Assembly (NCBI RefSeq): GCF_030407435.1 | Contig: NZ_JASDDK010000004.1 | Coordinates: forward strand, 271,617 to 335,616 | Reading direction: 5' to 3' | Source of the DNA: Winogradskyella bathintestinalis | GTDB taxonomy: Bacteria; Bacteroidota; Bacteroidia; Flavobacteriales; Flavobacteriaceae | Length of the DNA stretch: 64,000 bases | Part shown: piece after piece, positions 39,147-48,860 of the stretch | Numbering within the stretch: the stretch's first letter is position 1 | Layout: the number at the start of each line of letters is the position of its first letter | Notes under the pieces: model-generated | Database searches by the model: none | Told to the model about the DNA's origin: nothing | What the model saw: the letters and a program-made list of their open reading frames with translations, nothing else | Translations under genes and position numbers: made by a program

Positions 39147-39195
39147 CAGTCGCAGTTTTCAGTTAGCAAAGTCTGCCTACTGTAAACTGAGACTG
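39147..39195. repeat. CAGT-rich imperfect inverted repeat between rpoB and rpoC
   Basis: Arms at 39147-39166 (CAGTCGCAGTTTTCAGTTAG) and 39177-39195 are nearly complementary, with two mismatches and one bulge, and a 10-base loop. A direct CAGTCG repeat lies just left (39141-39152). The makeup is unlike neighbouring sequence and may be a dispersed intergenic repeat or an RNA processing site. Confidence 0.6.
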
Positions 39196-39207
39196 TCAAC
39201 TATAAAT

Positions 39208-42200
39208 TTATTCTTCTAATCTAATATCCAATCCTAAACCTTTCAACTCGTGCATAAGTACGTTGAACGATTCTGGAAGTCCTGGTTCTGGCATTGGCTC
39301 ACCCTTAACGATTGCTTCGTAAGTTTTTGCTCTACCAATTACATCATCTGATTTTACGGTTAAGATTTCACGTAGTGTACTTGATGCTCCATAAGCTTCA
39401 AGTGCCCAAACCTCCATTTCACCAAAACGTTGTCCACCAAATTGTGCTTTACCACCAAGTGGTTGTTGCGTAATTAATGAGTACGGTCCAATAGAACGTG
39501 CGTGCATTTTATCATCAATCATGTGTCCAAGCTTAATCATATAGATTACACCAACTGTCGCCGGTTGATCGAAACGATCACCTGTACCACCATCATATAA
39601 ATAAGTATGACCGAATCTTGGAATACCAGCTTCATCTGTGTACGCGTTAATCTGATCTAATGTAGCACCATCAAAAATTGGAGTGGCATACTTTTTACCT
39701 AAATCCTTACCAGCCCAACCTAGAACAGTTTCATAGATTTGTCCGATATTCATACGAGAAGGTACACCAAGTGGATTTAATACAATATCAACTGGAGTTC
39801 CATCTTCAAGGAAAGGCATATCTTCTTGACGTACAATACGTGCAACAATACCTTTGTTACCGTGACGACCTGCCATCTTATCGCCTACTTTAAGTTTTCG
39901 CTTTTTAGCGATGTAAACTTTAGCAAGTTTGATGATTCCTGCTGGTAATTCATCACCAACTGAAATAGTAAACTTTTCACGTCTTAACGATCCTTGAAGG
40001 TCATTTTCCTTAATCTTATAGTTATGGATTAAATCGGCAACAAGTTCGTTTGTATGATCGTCTGTCGTCCACTTTCCTGAAGTTAAGTGCGTATAATCAT
40101 CTACAGCATTTAACATCTTTAAGGTGTATTTTTTACCTTTTGGAATAATCTCCTCACCTAAATCATTATAAATTCCTTGAGCTGTCTTACCATTAACGAT
40201 GTTAAATAATTTTTCAACAACGATATTTTTAAGATCATCAAATCTGTTATCGTAAGCATCTTCCAGCTTTTCGATATCTTCTTTGTCTTGAGCTCTTTTA
40301 CGTTTATCTTTAACGGCTCTGGCAAATAATTTCTTATCGATAACAACACCGTTCAATGAAGGCGATGCTTTTAAAGAGGCATCTTTTACATCACCTGCTT
40401 TATCACCAAAAATTGCTCTTAATAATTTCTCTTCTGGCGTTGGATCAGATTCACCTTTTGGCGTAATCTTACCAATTAAGATATCTCCCGGTTTGATTTC
40501 CGCACCGATGCGAATCATACCATTTTCATCTAAATCTTTAGTTGCTTCTTCAGATACATTAGGAATATCATTAGTTAATTCTTCATTACCTAATTTTGTA
40601 TCTCTAACTTCTAATGAGTATTCATCGATATGAATAGATGTAAACACATCTTCTCTAACTACTTTTTCAGAAATAACGATAGCATCCTCAAAGTTATACC
40701 CTTTCCAAGGCATAAAGGCTACTTTCATGTTTCTACCTAAGGCTAATTCACCGTTTTCAGTAGCATAACCTTCACAAAGTACTTGTCCTTTTGCCACTTT
40801 ATCACCTTTCTCAACGATTGGCTTCAAATTGATAGAGGTCCCTTGGTTCGTTTTTCTAAACTTCACCAAAGGATATTCTTTAGTATCGCTATCGAAACTT
40901 ACCATAGCAGCTTCTTCCGAACGTTCGTATTTGATGATTATTTTCTGTGCATCAACATACTCAACCGTACCAGCTCCTTCAGCATTAATTAAAACTCTAG
41001 AGTCTGAAGCTACTTGACGTTCTAAACCAGTACCTACAATTGGTGCTTCAGGACGTAATAATGGCACGGCCTGACGCATCATGTTAGATCCCATTAATGC
41101 ACGGTTGGCATCATCATGTTCCAAGAAAGGAATTAAAGATGCTGAAATCGATGCAATTTGGTTTGGTGCAACATCAGTATAATTTACATTTGAAGGATCA
41201 ATTACAGGGAAATCACCTTCTTGACGAGAGATAATCTTATCCGCTAATATTTTTCCATCGTCATCTACATTGATTGTAGCTTGAGCAATTAACATATCCT
41301 CTTCCTCTTCAGCACTTAGATATGTTGGTGTGTTTTTAATATCAACCACACCATCTTCCACTTTACGATATGGTGTTTCGATGAATCCCATAGCATTTAC
41401 TTTCGCAAACACAGATAAAGAAGAAATTAAACCAATGTTCGGTCCTTCTGGCGTTTCAATAGGACATAAACGTCCGTAGTGTGTATAGTGAACATCACGT
41501 ACCTCAAAACCTGCCCTTTCCCTTGATAAACCACCTGGTCCTAAAGCTGAAAGACGACGCTTATGCGTAATCTCTGCTAAAGGATTGGTTTGATCCATAA
41601 ATTGAGATAGCTGATTCGTTCCAAAGAATGAATTAATAACAGACGATAAGGTCTTAGCATTAATTAAATCAATTGGTGTAAATACTTCGTTATCACGAAC
41701 GTTCATACGCTCACGAATAGTACGTGCCATACGAGCTAAACCAACACCAAACTGAGAAGATAACTGCTCACCTACTGTACGTACACGACGGTTAGATAAG
41801 TGATCGATATCATCAATCTCTGCTTTAGAGTTAATTAACTCAATTAAATATTTTATAATCGTTATAATATCTTCTTTGGTCAATACTTGTTTGTCCATTC
41901 CGATATCTAACTGTAATTTCTTGTTCATTCTGTAACGACCTACTTCACCCAAAGAGTAACGTTGGTCAGAGAAGAATAATTTGTCAATAATACCACGAGC
42001 CGTTTCCTCATCTGGCGGCTCTGCGTTACGTAATTGACGGTAAATATGCTCAACAGCTTCTTTTTCAGAATTTGTTGGATCTTTCTGTAAGGTATTGTGG
42101 ATAATTGCGTAATCACCTTGTTGTGCACTTTCTTTATGTAAAAGAATAGTTTTTACTTCAGCTTCAAGGATTTCCTCAATATTATCTTTATCGATTTCCG

Positions 42201-43020
42201 TATCACGATCTAATACAATTTCGTTACGTTCGATAGATACTACTTCACCAGTATCTTCATCAACGAAATCTTCGTGCCATGTATTTAATACACGAGCTGC
42301 TAATTTACGACCGATAACTTTTTTTAATCCAGATTTTGACACCTTTACTTCTTCAGCAAGGTCAAAAATCTCTAAAATATCTTTATCACGTTCAAAACCG
42401 ATAGCTCTGAATAAAGTTGTAACAGGTAACTTTTTCTTTCTATCAATGTAAGCATACATTACACTGTTAATGTCTGTAGCAAATTCTATCCAAGAGCCTT
42501 TAAAAGGAATTACTCTTGCTGAATATAATTTAGTACCATTAGCATGGAAAGACTGGCTAAAAAAGACACCAGGAGATCTATGTAACTGAGAAACCACTAC
42601 ACGTTCTGCACCGTTAATACAAAAAGTACCACTAGGTGTCATGTAAGGAATAGTACCTAAATACACATCTTGAACAATAGTTTCGAAATCCTCATGCTCA
42701 GGATCTGTACAATACAACTTCAATCTTGCTTTTAAAGGCACACTGTAAGTTAATCCTCTCTCGATACATTCTTCAATAGAATATCTAGGTGGATCAATAA
42801 AGTAATCTAAGAATTCTAATACGAATTGATTACGTGTATCTGTAATTGGGAAGTTTTCCATGAAGGTGTTGTACAAACCTTCAGTACCCCTTTCTTCTGA
42901 CTTCGTTTCTAATTGGAAAAAATCCTGGAAGGATTTAATTTGGATATCCAAAAAGTCTGGGTAATCTGTCCTATTTACAATAGAAGAGAAATTAATTCTT
43001 TCAGCCTTTTTTGCTAACAT
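39208..43020 (-). CDS. rpoB: RNA polymerase subunit beta
   Basis: The 1270-residue beta subunit is complete. Recognisable blocks include the rifampicin-pocket region ([74 protein letters not shown]), the [19 protein letters not shown] segment, and the C-terminal [26 protein letters not shown] clamp. In the rifampicin pocket the usual sensitive-type residues (Q, D, H, S) are visible. It follows rplL by 129 bases and precedes rpoC by 81 bases on the same transcript. Confidence 0.99.
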   Translation of the reverse strand: MLAKKAERINFSSIVNRTDYPDFLDIQIKSFQDFFQLETKSEERGTEGLYNTFMENFPITDTRNQFVLEFLDYFIDPPRYSIEECIERGLTYSVPLKARLKLYCTDPEHEDFETIVQDVYLGTIPYMTPSGTFCINGAERVVVSQLHRSPGVFFSQSFHANGTKLYSARVIPFKGSWIEFATDINSVMYAYIDRKKKLPVTTLFRAIGFERDKDILEIFDLAEEVKVSKSGLKKVIGRKLAARVLNTWHEDFVDEDTGEVVSIERNEIVLDRDTEIDKDNIEEILEAEVKTILLHKESAQQGDYAIIHNTLQKDPTNSEKEAVEHIYRQLRNAEPPDEETARGIIDKLFFSDQRYSLGEVGRYRMNKKLQLDIGMDKQVLTKEDIITIIKYLIELINSKAEIDDIDHLSNRRVRTVGEQLSSQFGVGLARMARTIRERMNVRDNEVFTPIDLINAKTLSSVINSFFGTNQLSQFMDQTNPLAEITHKRRLSALGPGGLSRERAGFEVRDVHYTHYGRLCPIETPEGPNIGLISSLSVFAKVNAMGFIETPYRKVEDGVVDIKNTPTYLSAEEEEDMLIAQATINVDDDGKILADKIISRQEGDFPVIDPSNVNYTDVAPNQIASISASLIPFLEHDDANRALMGSNMMRQAVPLLRPEAPIVGTGLERQVASDSRVLINAEGAGTVEYVDAQKIIIKYERSEEAAMVSFDSDTKEYPLVKFRKTNQGTSINLKPIVEKGDKVAKGQVLCEGYATENGELALGRNMKVAFMPWKGYNFEDAIVISEKVVREDVFTSIHIDEYSLEVRDTKLGNEELTNDIPNVSEEATKDLDENGMIRIGAEIKPGDILIGKITPKGESDPTPEEKLLRAIFGDKAGDVKDASLKASPSLNGVVIDKKLFARAVKDKRKRAQDKEDIEKLEDAYDNRFDDLKNIVVEKLFNIVNGKTAQGIYNDLGEEIIPKGKKYTLKMLNAVDDYTHLTSGKWTTDDHTNELVADLIHNYKIKENDLQGSLRREKFTISVGDELPAGIIKLAKVYIAKKRKLKVGDKMAGRHGNKGIVARIVRQEDMPFLEDGTPVDIVLNPLGVPSRMNIGQIYETVLGWAGKDLGKKYATPIFDGATLDQINAYTDEAGIPRFGHTYLYDGGTGDRFDQPATVGVIYMIKLGHMIDDKMHARSIGPYSLITQQPLGGKAQFGGQRFGEMEVWALEAYGASSTLREILTVKSDDVIGRAKTYEAIVKGEPMPEPGLPESFNVLMHELKGLGLDIRLEE

Positions 43021-43093
43021 TTATGAACGAGATTTTAATAAATAAAAACTAAAAAATGCATATAACGTTTATATACACAAAATGGTCTAAGTC

Positions 43094-43119
43094 TTATCCC
43101 GCAAAAAAATGCGGGATAA
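43094..43119 (-). promoter_or_regulatory. Stem-loop between rplL and rpoB
   Basis: A perfect 10-base-pair stem (TTATCCCGCA with TGCGGGATAA) around a six-base homopolymer loop. No T tract follows on the minus strand, so it is not a full terminator. Its position matches the attenuator/processing region known between rplL and rpoB in other bacteria; the role here is inferred. Confidence 0.55.
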
Positions 43120-43149
43120 ACCTAAACCTTGTAATGTAGATGGGTAAGC

Positions 43150-43524
43150 TTACTTAAGCTCTACCTCAGCACCAGCTTCTTCTAACTGAGCTTTTAATGC
43201 TTCAGCTTCGTCTTTAGCTACACCTTCCTTAATTGGGCTTGGTGCATCATCAACTAAACCTTTAGCGTCTTTTAAACCTAAACCAGTTAATTCCTTAACT
43301 AATTTTACTACAGCTAATTTAGAACCACCTGCAGCAGTTAAGATAACATCAAATTCAGTTTGCTCTTCAGCAGCGTCTCCACCTCCAGCAGCTGGACCAG
43401 CCATAGCTACTGCAGCAGCAGCAGGCTCAATACCGTACTCATCTTTTAATATAGTTGCTAATTCGTTAACTTCTTTTACTGTAAGGTTAACTAATTGTTC
43501 TGCGAAATCTTTTAAATCTGCCAT
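43150..43524 (-). CDS. rplL: Ribosomal protein L7/L12
   Basis: A 124-residue acidic stalk protein: N-terminal dimerisation part ([21 protein letters not shown]), an alanine/glycine-rich hinge at about 37-55 and the globular C-terminal domain ([52 protein letters not shown]) that recruits translation factors. It follows rplJ by 60 bases. Complete and typical. Confidence 0.98.
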   Translation of the reverse strand: MADLKDFAEQLVNLTVKEVNELATILKDEYGIEPAAAAVAMAGPAAGGGDAAEEQTEFDVILTAAGGSKLAVVKLVKELTGLGLKDAKGLVDDAPSPIKEGVAKDEAEALKAQLEEAGAEVELK

Positions 43525-43584
43525 TTTTCTAATTTTAATAATTGTGTGTTATATTTTAATATTCTATTGTGTGTGCTTAATCGA

Positions 43585-44106
43585 TTATCCTTCTCTTTCA
43601 GATAATGTTTTAACGATTCCTGCGATGGTACCACCACTAGATTTAAGTGCTGAGATTACATTCTTAGCTGGAGACTGTAACAATCCTACAATATCACCAA
43701 TAAGTTCTTCTCTAGACTTAATATCAACTAATGCATCTAGTAAATCATCTCCAATGTAAATAGACTCCTCAATGAATGCACCTTTTAATAAAGGTTTTTC
43801 AGATTTTTTACGGAATTCTTTTATTACTTTAGCAGGTGCGTTTCCTGTTTCAGAATACATTACTGATGTATTACCTTTTAAAGTCGTTGGTAACTCACCG
43901 AATTCTTTTTCCGATGCATCCATTGCCTTCTCTAAAAGGGTATTCTTAACTACAGCTAACTTAATGTTAGATTTGAAACACGCTCTTCTTAAATTTGAAG
44001 TTGCTACGGCATCTAATCCTGAAATATCTGTTAAATAGATATTTGTATTATCTGCTAATTGAGCAGTCAACTCTTCAATTACTTGGGATTTTTCTTCTCT
44101 TGTCAT
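43585..44106 (-). CDS. rplJ: Ribosomal protein L10
   Basis: A 173-residue protein (MTREEKSQVIEELTAQLADNTNIYLTDISGLDAVATSNLRRACF) that anchors L7/L12 dimers on the large subunit through its C-terminal helix. In other bacteria the L10-L7/L12 complex regulates its own mRNA by binding the leader before rplJ. Only 19 bases separate it from rplA, so any such leader would have to include rplA sequence. Complete and typical length. Confidence 0.98.
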   Translation of the reverse strand: MTREEKSQVIEELTAQLADNTNIYLTDISGLDAVATSNLRRACFKSNIKLAVVKNTLLEKAMDASEKEFGELPTTLKGNTSVMYSETGNAPAKVIKEFRKKSEKPLLKGAFIEESIYIGDDLLDALVDIKSREELIGDIVGLLQSPAKNVISALKSSGGTIAGIVKTLSEREG

Positions 44107-44125
44107 AATGTTCTAAGTTTAACTA

Positions 44126-44815
44126 CTATCCTATTTTTGTGTCAATTGCTATACTAGGGCTCATTGTACTCGACATATAAATGCTCTTTACATAAACACC
44201 TTTTGAAGCAGTTGGTTTTAACTTCATAATGGTAGATAATAATTCCTTGGCATTACCAATAATTTTATCAGTACTGAACGATGCTTTACCAATTGGCGCA
44301 TGTACGATACCTGTCTTATCTACTTTAAAATCTATCTTACCAGCTTTAACTTCTGCAACTGCTTTAGCGACATCCATTGTTACTGTTCCTGTTTTAGGGT
44401 TTGGCATAAGACCTCTTGGTCCTAATACTCTACCTAATGGTCCTAACTTACCCATAATGCTTGGCATAGTAACGATAACGTCAACATCCGTCCAACCATC
44501 TTTAATTTTTTGTAAGTACTCATCTAATCCAACATAGTCAGCACCCGCTTCTTTTGCTTCTGCTTCTTTATCTGGAGTAACAAGCGCAAGAACCTTCATA
44601 TCCTTACCTGTACCGTGAGGTAATGAAACCACACCACGTACCATTTGATTGGCTTTACGTGGATCTACACCTAATCTAATTGCTAAATCTACTGATGCAT
44701 CAAACTTAGTGTACGTAATCTCTTTTAGTAATGCTGAAGCTTCTTCTAGAGAGTAGATTTTATTATTATCTACCTTTGCTTGCGCTTCTTTTTTCTTCTT
44801 TGTTAATCTTGCCAT
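44126..44815 (-). CDS. rplA: Ribosomal protein L1
   Basis: A 229-residue, two-domain protein of the L1 stalk. The linker and RNA-binding blocks are visible ([72 protein letters not shown]). It is 11 bases after rplK. L1 can repress its own operon by binding mRNA in other bacteria. Nothing unusual. Confidence 0.98.
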   Translation of the reverse strand: MARLTKKKKEAQAKVDNNKIYSLEEASALLKEITYTKFDASVDLAIRLGVDPRKANQMVRGVVSLPHGTGKDMKVLALVTPDKEAEAKEAGADYVGLDEYLQKIKDGWTDVDVIVTMPSIMGKLGPLGRVLGPRGLMPNPKTGTVTMDVAKAVAEVKAGKIDFKVDKTGIVHAPIGKASFSTDKIIGNAKELLSTIMKLKPTASKGVYVKSIYMSSTMSPSIAIDTKIG

Positions 44816-44826
44816 TTCTAAAAAAT

Positions 44827-45267
44827 TTAGTTTGGAGCTTCTCCTCCTTTAACAGTGATACCCATCGATCTTGCTGTACCTGCAACCATTTTCATAGCTG
44901 ATCCGATTTCAAAGGCATTTAAATCTACCATTTTATCTTCTGCAATCGCTTTTACTTGATCCCAAGTTACTTTTGCTACTTTACGTCGGTTTGGTTCTCC
45001 TGATCCTTTCTTTACTTTGGCCGCTTCTAATAATTGTACTGCTGCTGGTGGAGTTTTGATTACAAAGTCAAATGATTTGTCTTTGAAAACCGAAATTACC
45101 ACAGGTAAAACTTTACCTGGTCTATCTTGTGTTCTTGCATTAAATTGCTTACAGAACTCCATGATATTAACTCCAGCGGCACCTAAAGCGGGTCCTACCG
45201 GTGGCGATGGATTCGCAGCACCTCCCCGAACTTGTAGCTTAACTACTTTGTCTATTTCTTTTGCCAT
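44827..45267 (-). CDS. rplK: Ribosomal protein L11
   Basis: A 146-residue protein with the proline-rich N-terminal signature ([38 protein letters not shown]) and the C-terminal rRNA-binding domain ending in [12 protein letters not shown]. It forms part of the GTPase-associated centre. It follows nusG by 66 bases; a stem-loop occupies that gap. Confidence 0.98.
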   Translation of the reverse strand: MAKEIDKVVKLQVRGGAANPSPPVGPALGAAGVNIMEFCKQFNARTQDRPGKVLPVVISVFKDKSFDFVIKTPPAAVQLLEAAKVKKGSGEPNRRKVAKVTWDQVKAIAEDKMVDLNAFEIGSAMKMVAGTARSMGITVKGGEAPN

Positions 45268-45283
45268 TTCTTAATGTTTATTA

Positions 45284-45315
45284 CGCTTATCTATATTTGG
45301 AAGCATAGATAAGCG
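45284..45315 (-). promoter_or_regulatory. Stem-loop between nusG and rplK
   Basis: A perfect 11-base-pair stem (CGCTTATCTAT with ATAGATAAGCG) with a 10-base loop, not followed by a T tract. It lies in the leader of rplK-rplA and may be an RNA processing site or a ribosomal-protein feedback element; neither is shown. Confidence 0.5.
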
Positions 45316-45333
45316 CTCTTTATGTAACAATTA

Positions 45334-45879
45334 TTAAACTTTCTCTACTTGCATATAACTTAATTCCAATGGTGTTTTTCTTCCAAAAATCTTAACCATT
45401 ACTTCTAGTTTACGCTTTTCTTCATTAATTTTTTCGATAGTACCATCAAAACCATTGAAAGGTCCATCGATAACTTTAACAGTTTCTCCTTTTGTAAATG
45501 GAATCGCTACATTGGCATCAGCCTCAACAGATAATTCATCTACCTTACCTAACATTCTGTTAACTTCAGATTTTCTTAATGGTACAGGATCACCACCTTT
45601 TGTTTCACCTAAGAAACCAATTACATTTGTAATCGATTTAATAATGTGAGGAATCTCACCACTTAAATTGGCTTGAATCATTATATAACCTGGAAAGTAA
45701 ACTTTTTCTTTGTTTATTTTCTTTCCATTACGAATTTGAATCACTTTCTCTGTCGGTACTAAAACCTGATCAACAAAATCTTCTAAACCCAATCTTGAAA
45801 TTTCATTTTCAATATAGCTTTTGATTTTATTTTCCTGACCGCTTACCGCTCTAACAACATACCACTTTTTATCAGACAT
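45334..45879 (-). CDS. nusG: Transcription antitermination/pausing factor NusG
   Basis: A 181-residue protein with the NGN domain (KKWYVVRAVSGQENKIKSYIENEISR, VYFPGYIMIQANL) and a C-terminal KOW domain (FTKGETVKVIDGPFNGFDGTIEKINEEKRKLEVMVKIFGRKTPLELSYMQVEKV). It binds the polymerase clamp and links transcription with Rho or the ribosome. It follows secE by 20 bases, the conserved order. Confidence 0.98.
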   Translation of the reverse strand: MSDKKWYVVRAVSGQENKIKSYIENEISRLGLEDFVDQVLVPTEKVIQIRNGKKINKEKVYFPGYIMIQANLSGEIPHIIKSITNVIGFLGETKGGDPVPLRKSEVNRMLGKVDELSVEADANVAIPFTKGETVKVIDGPFNGFDGTIEKINEEKRKLEVMVKIFGRKTPLELSYMQVEKV

Positions 45880-45899
45880 CTTCTTCTCTTGTATAATTG

Positions 45900-46094
45900 T
45901 TAGTGAATCAAATCGAAATAAGCTTTTACCGCTTTACTAAAAACAGTATCAACTCCCCAAATAGCTAGTGAAAATAGTATTGAAAACACAGCAACTATAA
46001 CCGTTAATTTTTGAGCTTCTGGCCATGGAGTCCATGACACGTTATTCTTTAACTCTTCAAACGATTCTTTTATATATGTTGTTAATCCTGCCAT
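45900..46094 (-). CDS. secE: Preprotein translocase subunit SecE
   Basis: A 64-residue single-span membrane protein: cytoplasmic amphipathic helix (YIKESFEELKNNVSWTPWPEAQKLTVIVAVFSILFSLAIWGVDTVF) with the conserved WPxxxxL-type motif. It clamps SecY in the translocon. Short form typical of Bacteroidota. It lies 49 bases after tRNA-Trp. Confidence 0.95.
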   Translation of the reverse strand: MAGLTTYIKESFEELKNNVSWTPWPEAQKLTVIVAVFSILFSLAIWGVDTVFSKAVKAYFDLIH

Positions 46095-46143
46095 TTGATA
46101 ATATCTTTATTAAGGACTATTAAATAATCCATTTATACTTTTG

Positions 46144-46216
46144 CACGGGTTGAGAGACTCGAACTCACGACACCTGGTTTTGGAGACCAGTGCTCTACCA
46201 ACTGAGCTAAACCCGT
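46144..46216 (-). tRNA. tRNA-Trp (anticodon CCA)
   Basis: On the minus strand a 73-base cloverleaf begins ACGGGTTTAGCTCAG, has anticodon loop CTCCAAA and a T arm GAGTTCGAGTCTC. The acceptor pairs ACGGGTT with AACCCGT; the discriminator is G and no CCA is encoded. It lies between tuf and secE, the usual Bacteroidota position. Confidence 0.97.
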
Positions 46217-46227
46217 AAACAATAATC

Positions 46228-46255
46228 AAGGCGTCCCGAAATATCGAGACACCTT
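46228..46255 (-). promoter_or_regulatory. Stem-loop between tuf and tRNA-Trp
   Basis: A 12-base-pair stem (46228-46239 with 46244-46255) with two G-U pairs on the minus-strand RNA and a 4-base loop. No T tract follows, so it looks like a processing or stability element in a read-through transcript. Confidence 0.5.
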
Positions 46256-46279
46256 AATTAATTATTTCAACTATATTGT

Positions 46280-47467
46280 TTAGTCTAATATTTCAGTAAC
46301 CTGACCAGCACCAACTGTTCTACCACCTTCACGGATAGCGAAACGTAAACCTACGTTCATTGCAATTGTGTTAATCAATTCTACAGTAATTGTTAAGTTG
46401 TCACCAGGCATTACCATTTCAACTCCATCAGGAAGCGCAATGTTTCCAGTTACATCAGTTGTACGCACGTAAAACTGAGGACGGTAGTTATTATGGAATG
46501 GAGTGTGACGTCCACCTTCTTCTTTTTTAAGGATATAAACCTCAGCCTTAAACTTAGCGTGTGGTGTTACAGAACCTGGCTTAGTAATTACCATACCTCT
46601 AGAGATTTGAGACTTCTCAATACCTCTTAATAAGATACCAGCATTATCACCAGCTTCTCCTCTATCTAAGATTTGACGGAACATTTCAATACCAGTAATA
46701 GTAGATGTTAATTTCTCAGCACCCATACCGATGATTTCAACAGGATCACCTGTATTTGCTACACCAGTTTCAATACGACCAGTTGCAACAGTACCACGAC
46801 CTGTAATTGAGAATACATCTTCAATTGGCATTAAGAATGGCTTATCCATATCACGAACAGGCTCTTCAATCCAAGCATCGACTTCTTTCATTAATTCCAT
46901 TACAGTATCAACCCACTTTTGCTCACCATTAAGTGCACCTAAAGCAGAACCTGCTACTACAGGACCATTATCACCATCATATTCGTAGAATGACAATAAA
47001 TCTCTGATTTCCATTTCAACCAATTCTAATAATTCTTCATCATCAACCATATCCACTTTATTCATGAATACAACGATACGAGGAATTCCTACCTGACGAC
47101 CAAGTAAGATATGCTCACGTGTTTGTGGCATAGGACCGTCTGTAGCTGCAACAACCAAGATAGCACCGTCCATTTGAGCAGCACCAGTAACCATATTCTT
47201 TACGTAATCCGCGTGACCTGGACAGTCAACGTGAGCGTAATGACGATTAGCAGTTGCATATTCTACGTGAGAAGTGTTAATTGTTATACCTCTTTCTTTT
47301 TCTTCTGGTGCATTATCAATTTGATCAAATGATCTTGCTTCAGATAAACCTGCATCAGCTAATACTTTAGTAATAGCAGCAGTTAAAGTTGTTTTACCGT
47401 GATCTACGTGTCCAATAGTACCAATGTTTAAGTGTGGTTTTGAACGATCGAAAGTTGCCTTTGCCAT
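46280..47467 (-). CDS. tuf: Elongation factor Tu
   Basis: The 395-residue GTPase that carries aminoacyl-tRNA to the ribosome. G motifs are intact: GHVDHGKT (G1), DCPGHADY (G3), NKVD (G4), and the switch segment [12 protein letters not shown]. Domains 2 and 3 follow ([36 protein letters not shown]). It lies between tRNA-Thr(GGT) and tRNA-Trp in one minus-strand unit. Confidence 0.99.
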   Translation of the reverse strand: MAKATFDRSKPHLNIGTIGHVDHGKTTLTAAITKVLADAGLSEARSFDQIDNAPEEKERGITINTSHVEYATANRHYAHVDCPGHADYVKNMVTGAAQMDGAILVVAATDGPMPQTREHILLGRQVGIPRIVVFMNKVDMVDDEELLELVEMEIRDLLSFYEYDGDNGPVVAGSALGALNGEQKWVDTVMELMKEVDAWIEEPVRDMDKPFLMPIEDVFSITGRGTVATGRIETGVANTGDPVEIIGMGAEKLTSTITGIEMFRQILDRGEAGDNAGILLRGIEKSQISRGMVITKPGSVTPHAKFKAEVYILKKEEGGRHTPFHNNYRPQFYVRTTDVTGNIALPDGVEMVMPGDNLTITVELINTIAMNVGLRFAIREGGRTVGAGQVTEILD

Positions 47468-47538
47468 GTTTAATTTATTTTAATCTTATTTAATATTAGT
47501 GTTCAATTGTTATTTCTTATTCTGAACTCAGAAAAAAG

Positions 47539-47610
47539 AGCCAATGACGAGAATTGAACTCGTGACCTCTTCCTTACCAAGGAAACGCTCTACCCCTGAG
47601 CTACACCGGC
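47539..47610 (-). tRNA. tRNA-Thr (anticodon GGT)
   Basis: A 72-base cloverleaf on the minus strand starting GCCGGTGTAGCTCAG, with anticodon loop TTGGTAA and T arm CGAGTTCAATTCTCG. The acceptor GCCGGTG/CATTGGC contains two G-U pairs. No CCA is encoded. It lies just upstream of tuf. Confidence 0.95.
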
Positions 47611-47645
47611 GTAAAGTGTTTACATCCCCATCGCAAAGAATGAGA

Positions 47646-47663
47646 TTCCTGCCTTCGCAGGAA
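47646..47663. repeat. Small REP-like palindrome in the tRNA cluster
   Basis: TTCCTGC and GCAGGAA form a perfect 7-base-pair stem with loop CTTC, between tRNA-Gly and tRNA-Thr. Palindromes of this make-up are scattered through many flavobacterial genomes as far as I recall. A similar 7-4-7 palindrome is at 34567-34584. Confidence 0.55.
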
Positions 47664-47732
47664 CTTTTGAACGAAAAACCAAACTCACAACAACTACATT
47701 TATCATCACTCTTTAGTCCGATCTCGTTTTTG

Positions 47733-47805
47733 AGCGAGAGACCGGGTTCGAACCGGCGACATTCAGCTTGGAAGGCTGACGCTCTACCAACTGAGCTACT
47801 CTCGC
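47733..47805 (-). tRNA. tRNA-Gly (anticodon TCC)
   Basis: A 73-base cloverleaf on the minus strand starting GCGAGAGTAGCTCAG, anticodon loop CTTCCAA, T arm CCGGTTCGAACCCGG, acceptor GCGAGAG/CTCTCGC. No CCA is encoded. It is the third tRNA of the cluster in transcription order. Confidence 0.97.
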
Positions 47806-48019
47806 ATTTTATCAAAATTTTTACATTCTGAAAGGTAATCAATACTTCAAATTCATTTCTAGATCACTTTGCTTTTATCAACCTTCTTTTAAATACACAC
47901 TTAAAACGAAAGCTGCCTTATTACACTCAGTAATCCTGGATCAGAAACCCGATCCATTAATTCTAAAAAAAAGCTTCACAAAAGTCACCTTTTGACAACT
48001 CTTTATTAAGAATTATTTG

Positions 48020-48101
<82 letters not shown>

Positions 48102-48206
48102 AAACATTTTAGAAATTTCAAATATAACACTTAAAATTTCAAAAAAAAATTTCAATTAACGTTCTCAAATCTAAAATTTGAGTTTCCTGAACTTTCAGGA
48201 AATTAG

Positions 48207-48280
48207 AGCCGATGGAGGGACTCGAACCCACGACCTGCTGATTACAAATCAGCTGCTCTAGCCAGCTGAGCTACATCGGC
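48207..48280 (-). tRNA. tRNA-Thr (anticodon TGT)
   Basis: A 74-base cloverleaf on the minus strand starting GCCGATGTAGCTCAG, anticodon loop TTTGTAA, T arm GTGGGTTCGAGTCCCTC, acceptor GCCGATG/CATCGGC. It is first in the tRNA-tuf unit, directly after the promoter at 48344-48374. Confidence 0.97.
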
Positions 48281-48313
48281 TTTTTCTTACTTTTTTATCG
48301 TTGAAAATCGACT

Positions 48314-48342
48314 CAAAAAAAGTCCGCTATTTCTAACGGACT
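48314..48342 (-). terminator. Intrinsic terminator of hpf
   Basis: A 9-base-pair stem (AGTCCGTTA with TAGCGGACT on the minus strand, one G-U pair) with GAAA loop is followed by six Ts. It lies 50 bases past the hpf stop codon. Its 5' arm overlaps the predicted start point of the tRNA promoter. Confidence 0.75.
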
Positions 48343-48343
48343 G

Positions 48344-48374
48344 CAAATGTAATGTTTTATTTATTTAATCAAAA
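48344..48374 (-). promoter_or_regulatory. Promoter for the tRNA-tuf-rpo unit
   Basis: On the minus strand TTTTG (48374-48370), an 18-base spacer and TACATTTG (48351-48344) match the Bacteroidota promoter consensus. Transcription would start a few bases on, within the 5' arm of the hpf terminator, so new transcripts could not form the terminator hairpin while hpf read-through could. Confidence 0.6.
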
Positions 48375-48394
48375 CATTTTTTGAAAAAAATTCT

Positions 48395-48697
48395 CTAATT
48401 ATGTGCTCTTAATTTTTCTTTTCGTTTTTGAATCTGTCTTCCTAAAGAGGCAATCGCAGCATCTGCGCCCTCTTCAAACGTTTTACATTGTTTTTTCACT
48501 ACGAAACTATCTCCAGGAACATTTAATTTAACTTCAAATAATTTATTTTCTTTATCACTAGTTTTCTGAACTTTTAAATACACATCGGATTGAATTATTT
48601 TATCATAATACATATCTAATTTATCCATACGCCTCTGAATAAAATCTATTAGCTTCCCATCTGCTGTGAAATTTACGGATTGAGTGTTTACTTTCAT
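48395..48697 (-). CDS. hpf: Ribosome hibernation-promoting factor (short HPF/RaiA)
   Basis: A 100-residue protein of the HPF/RaiA family (VNFTADGKLIDFIQRRMDKLDMYYDKIIQSDVYLKVQKTSDKENKLFEVKLNVPGDSFVVKKQCKTFEEGADAAIASLGRQIQKRKEKLR). It binds the small ribosomal subunit and inactivates ribosomes in stationary phase; no long C-terminal dimerisation domain is present. It follows the xerC-like gene by 163 bases and ends before its own terminator. Confidence 0.93.
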   Translation of the reverse strand: MKVNTQSVNFTADGKLIDFIQRRMDKLDMYYDKIIQSDVYLKVQKTSDKENKLFEVKLNVPGDSFVVKKQCKTFEEGADAAIASLGRQIQKRKEKLRAHN

Positions 48698-48860
48698 GTG
48701 ATTATTTTTTATGGTTTATAATTAATAATATGTAACATTTGTTCTAGTATTTAAAGAATCTTCTTATTTGACTAGATACTAATATTTCATAAATTTTAGT
48801 ATATTAAAATTTAACCTAGGTATTAGATCGTAAAAAACTAAACACCTTTGGCGAATTATA

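Noticed and set aside
47528..47842. Overlapping frames on both strands of the tRNA cluster
   Set aside because: They read through two tRNA genes and are shadows.
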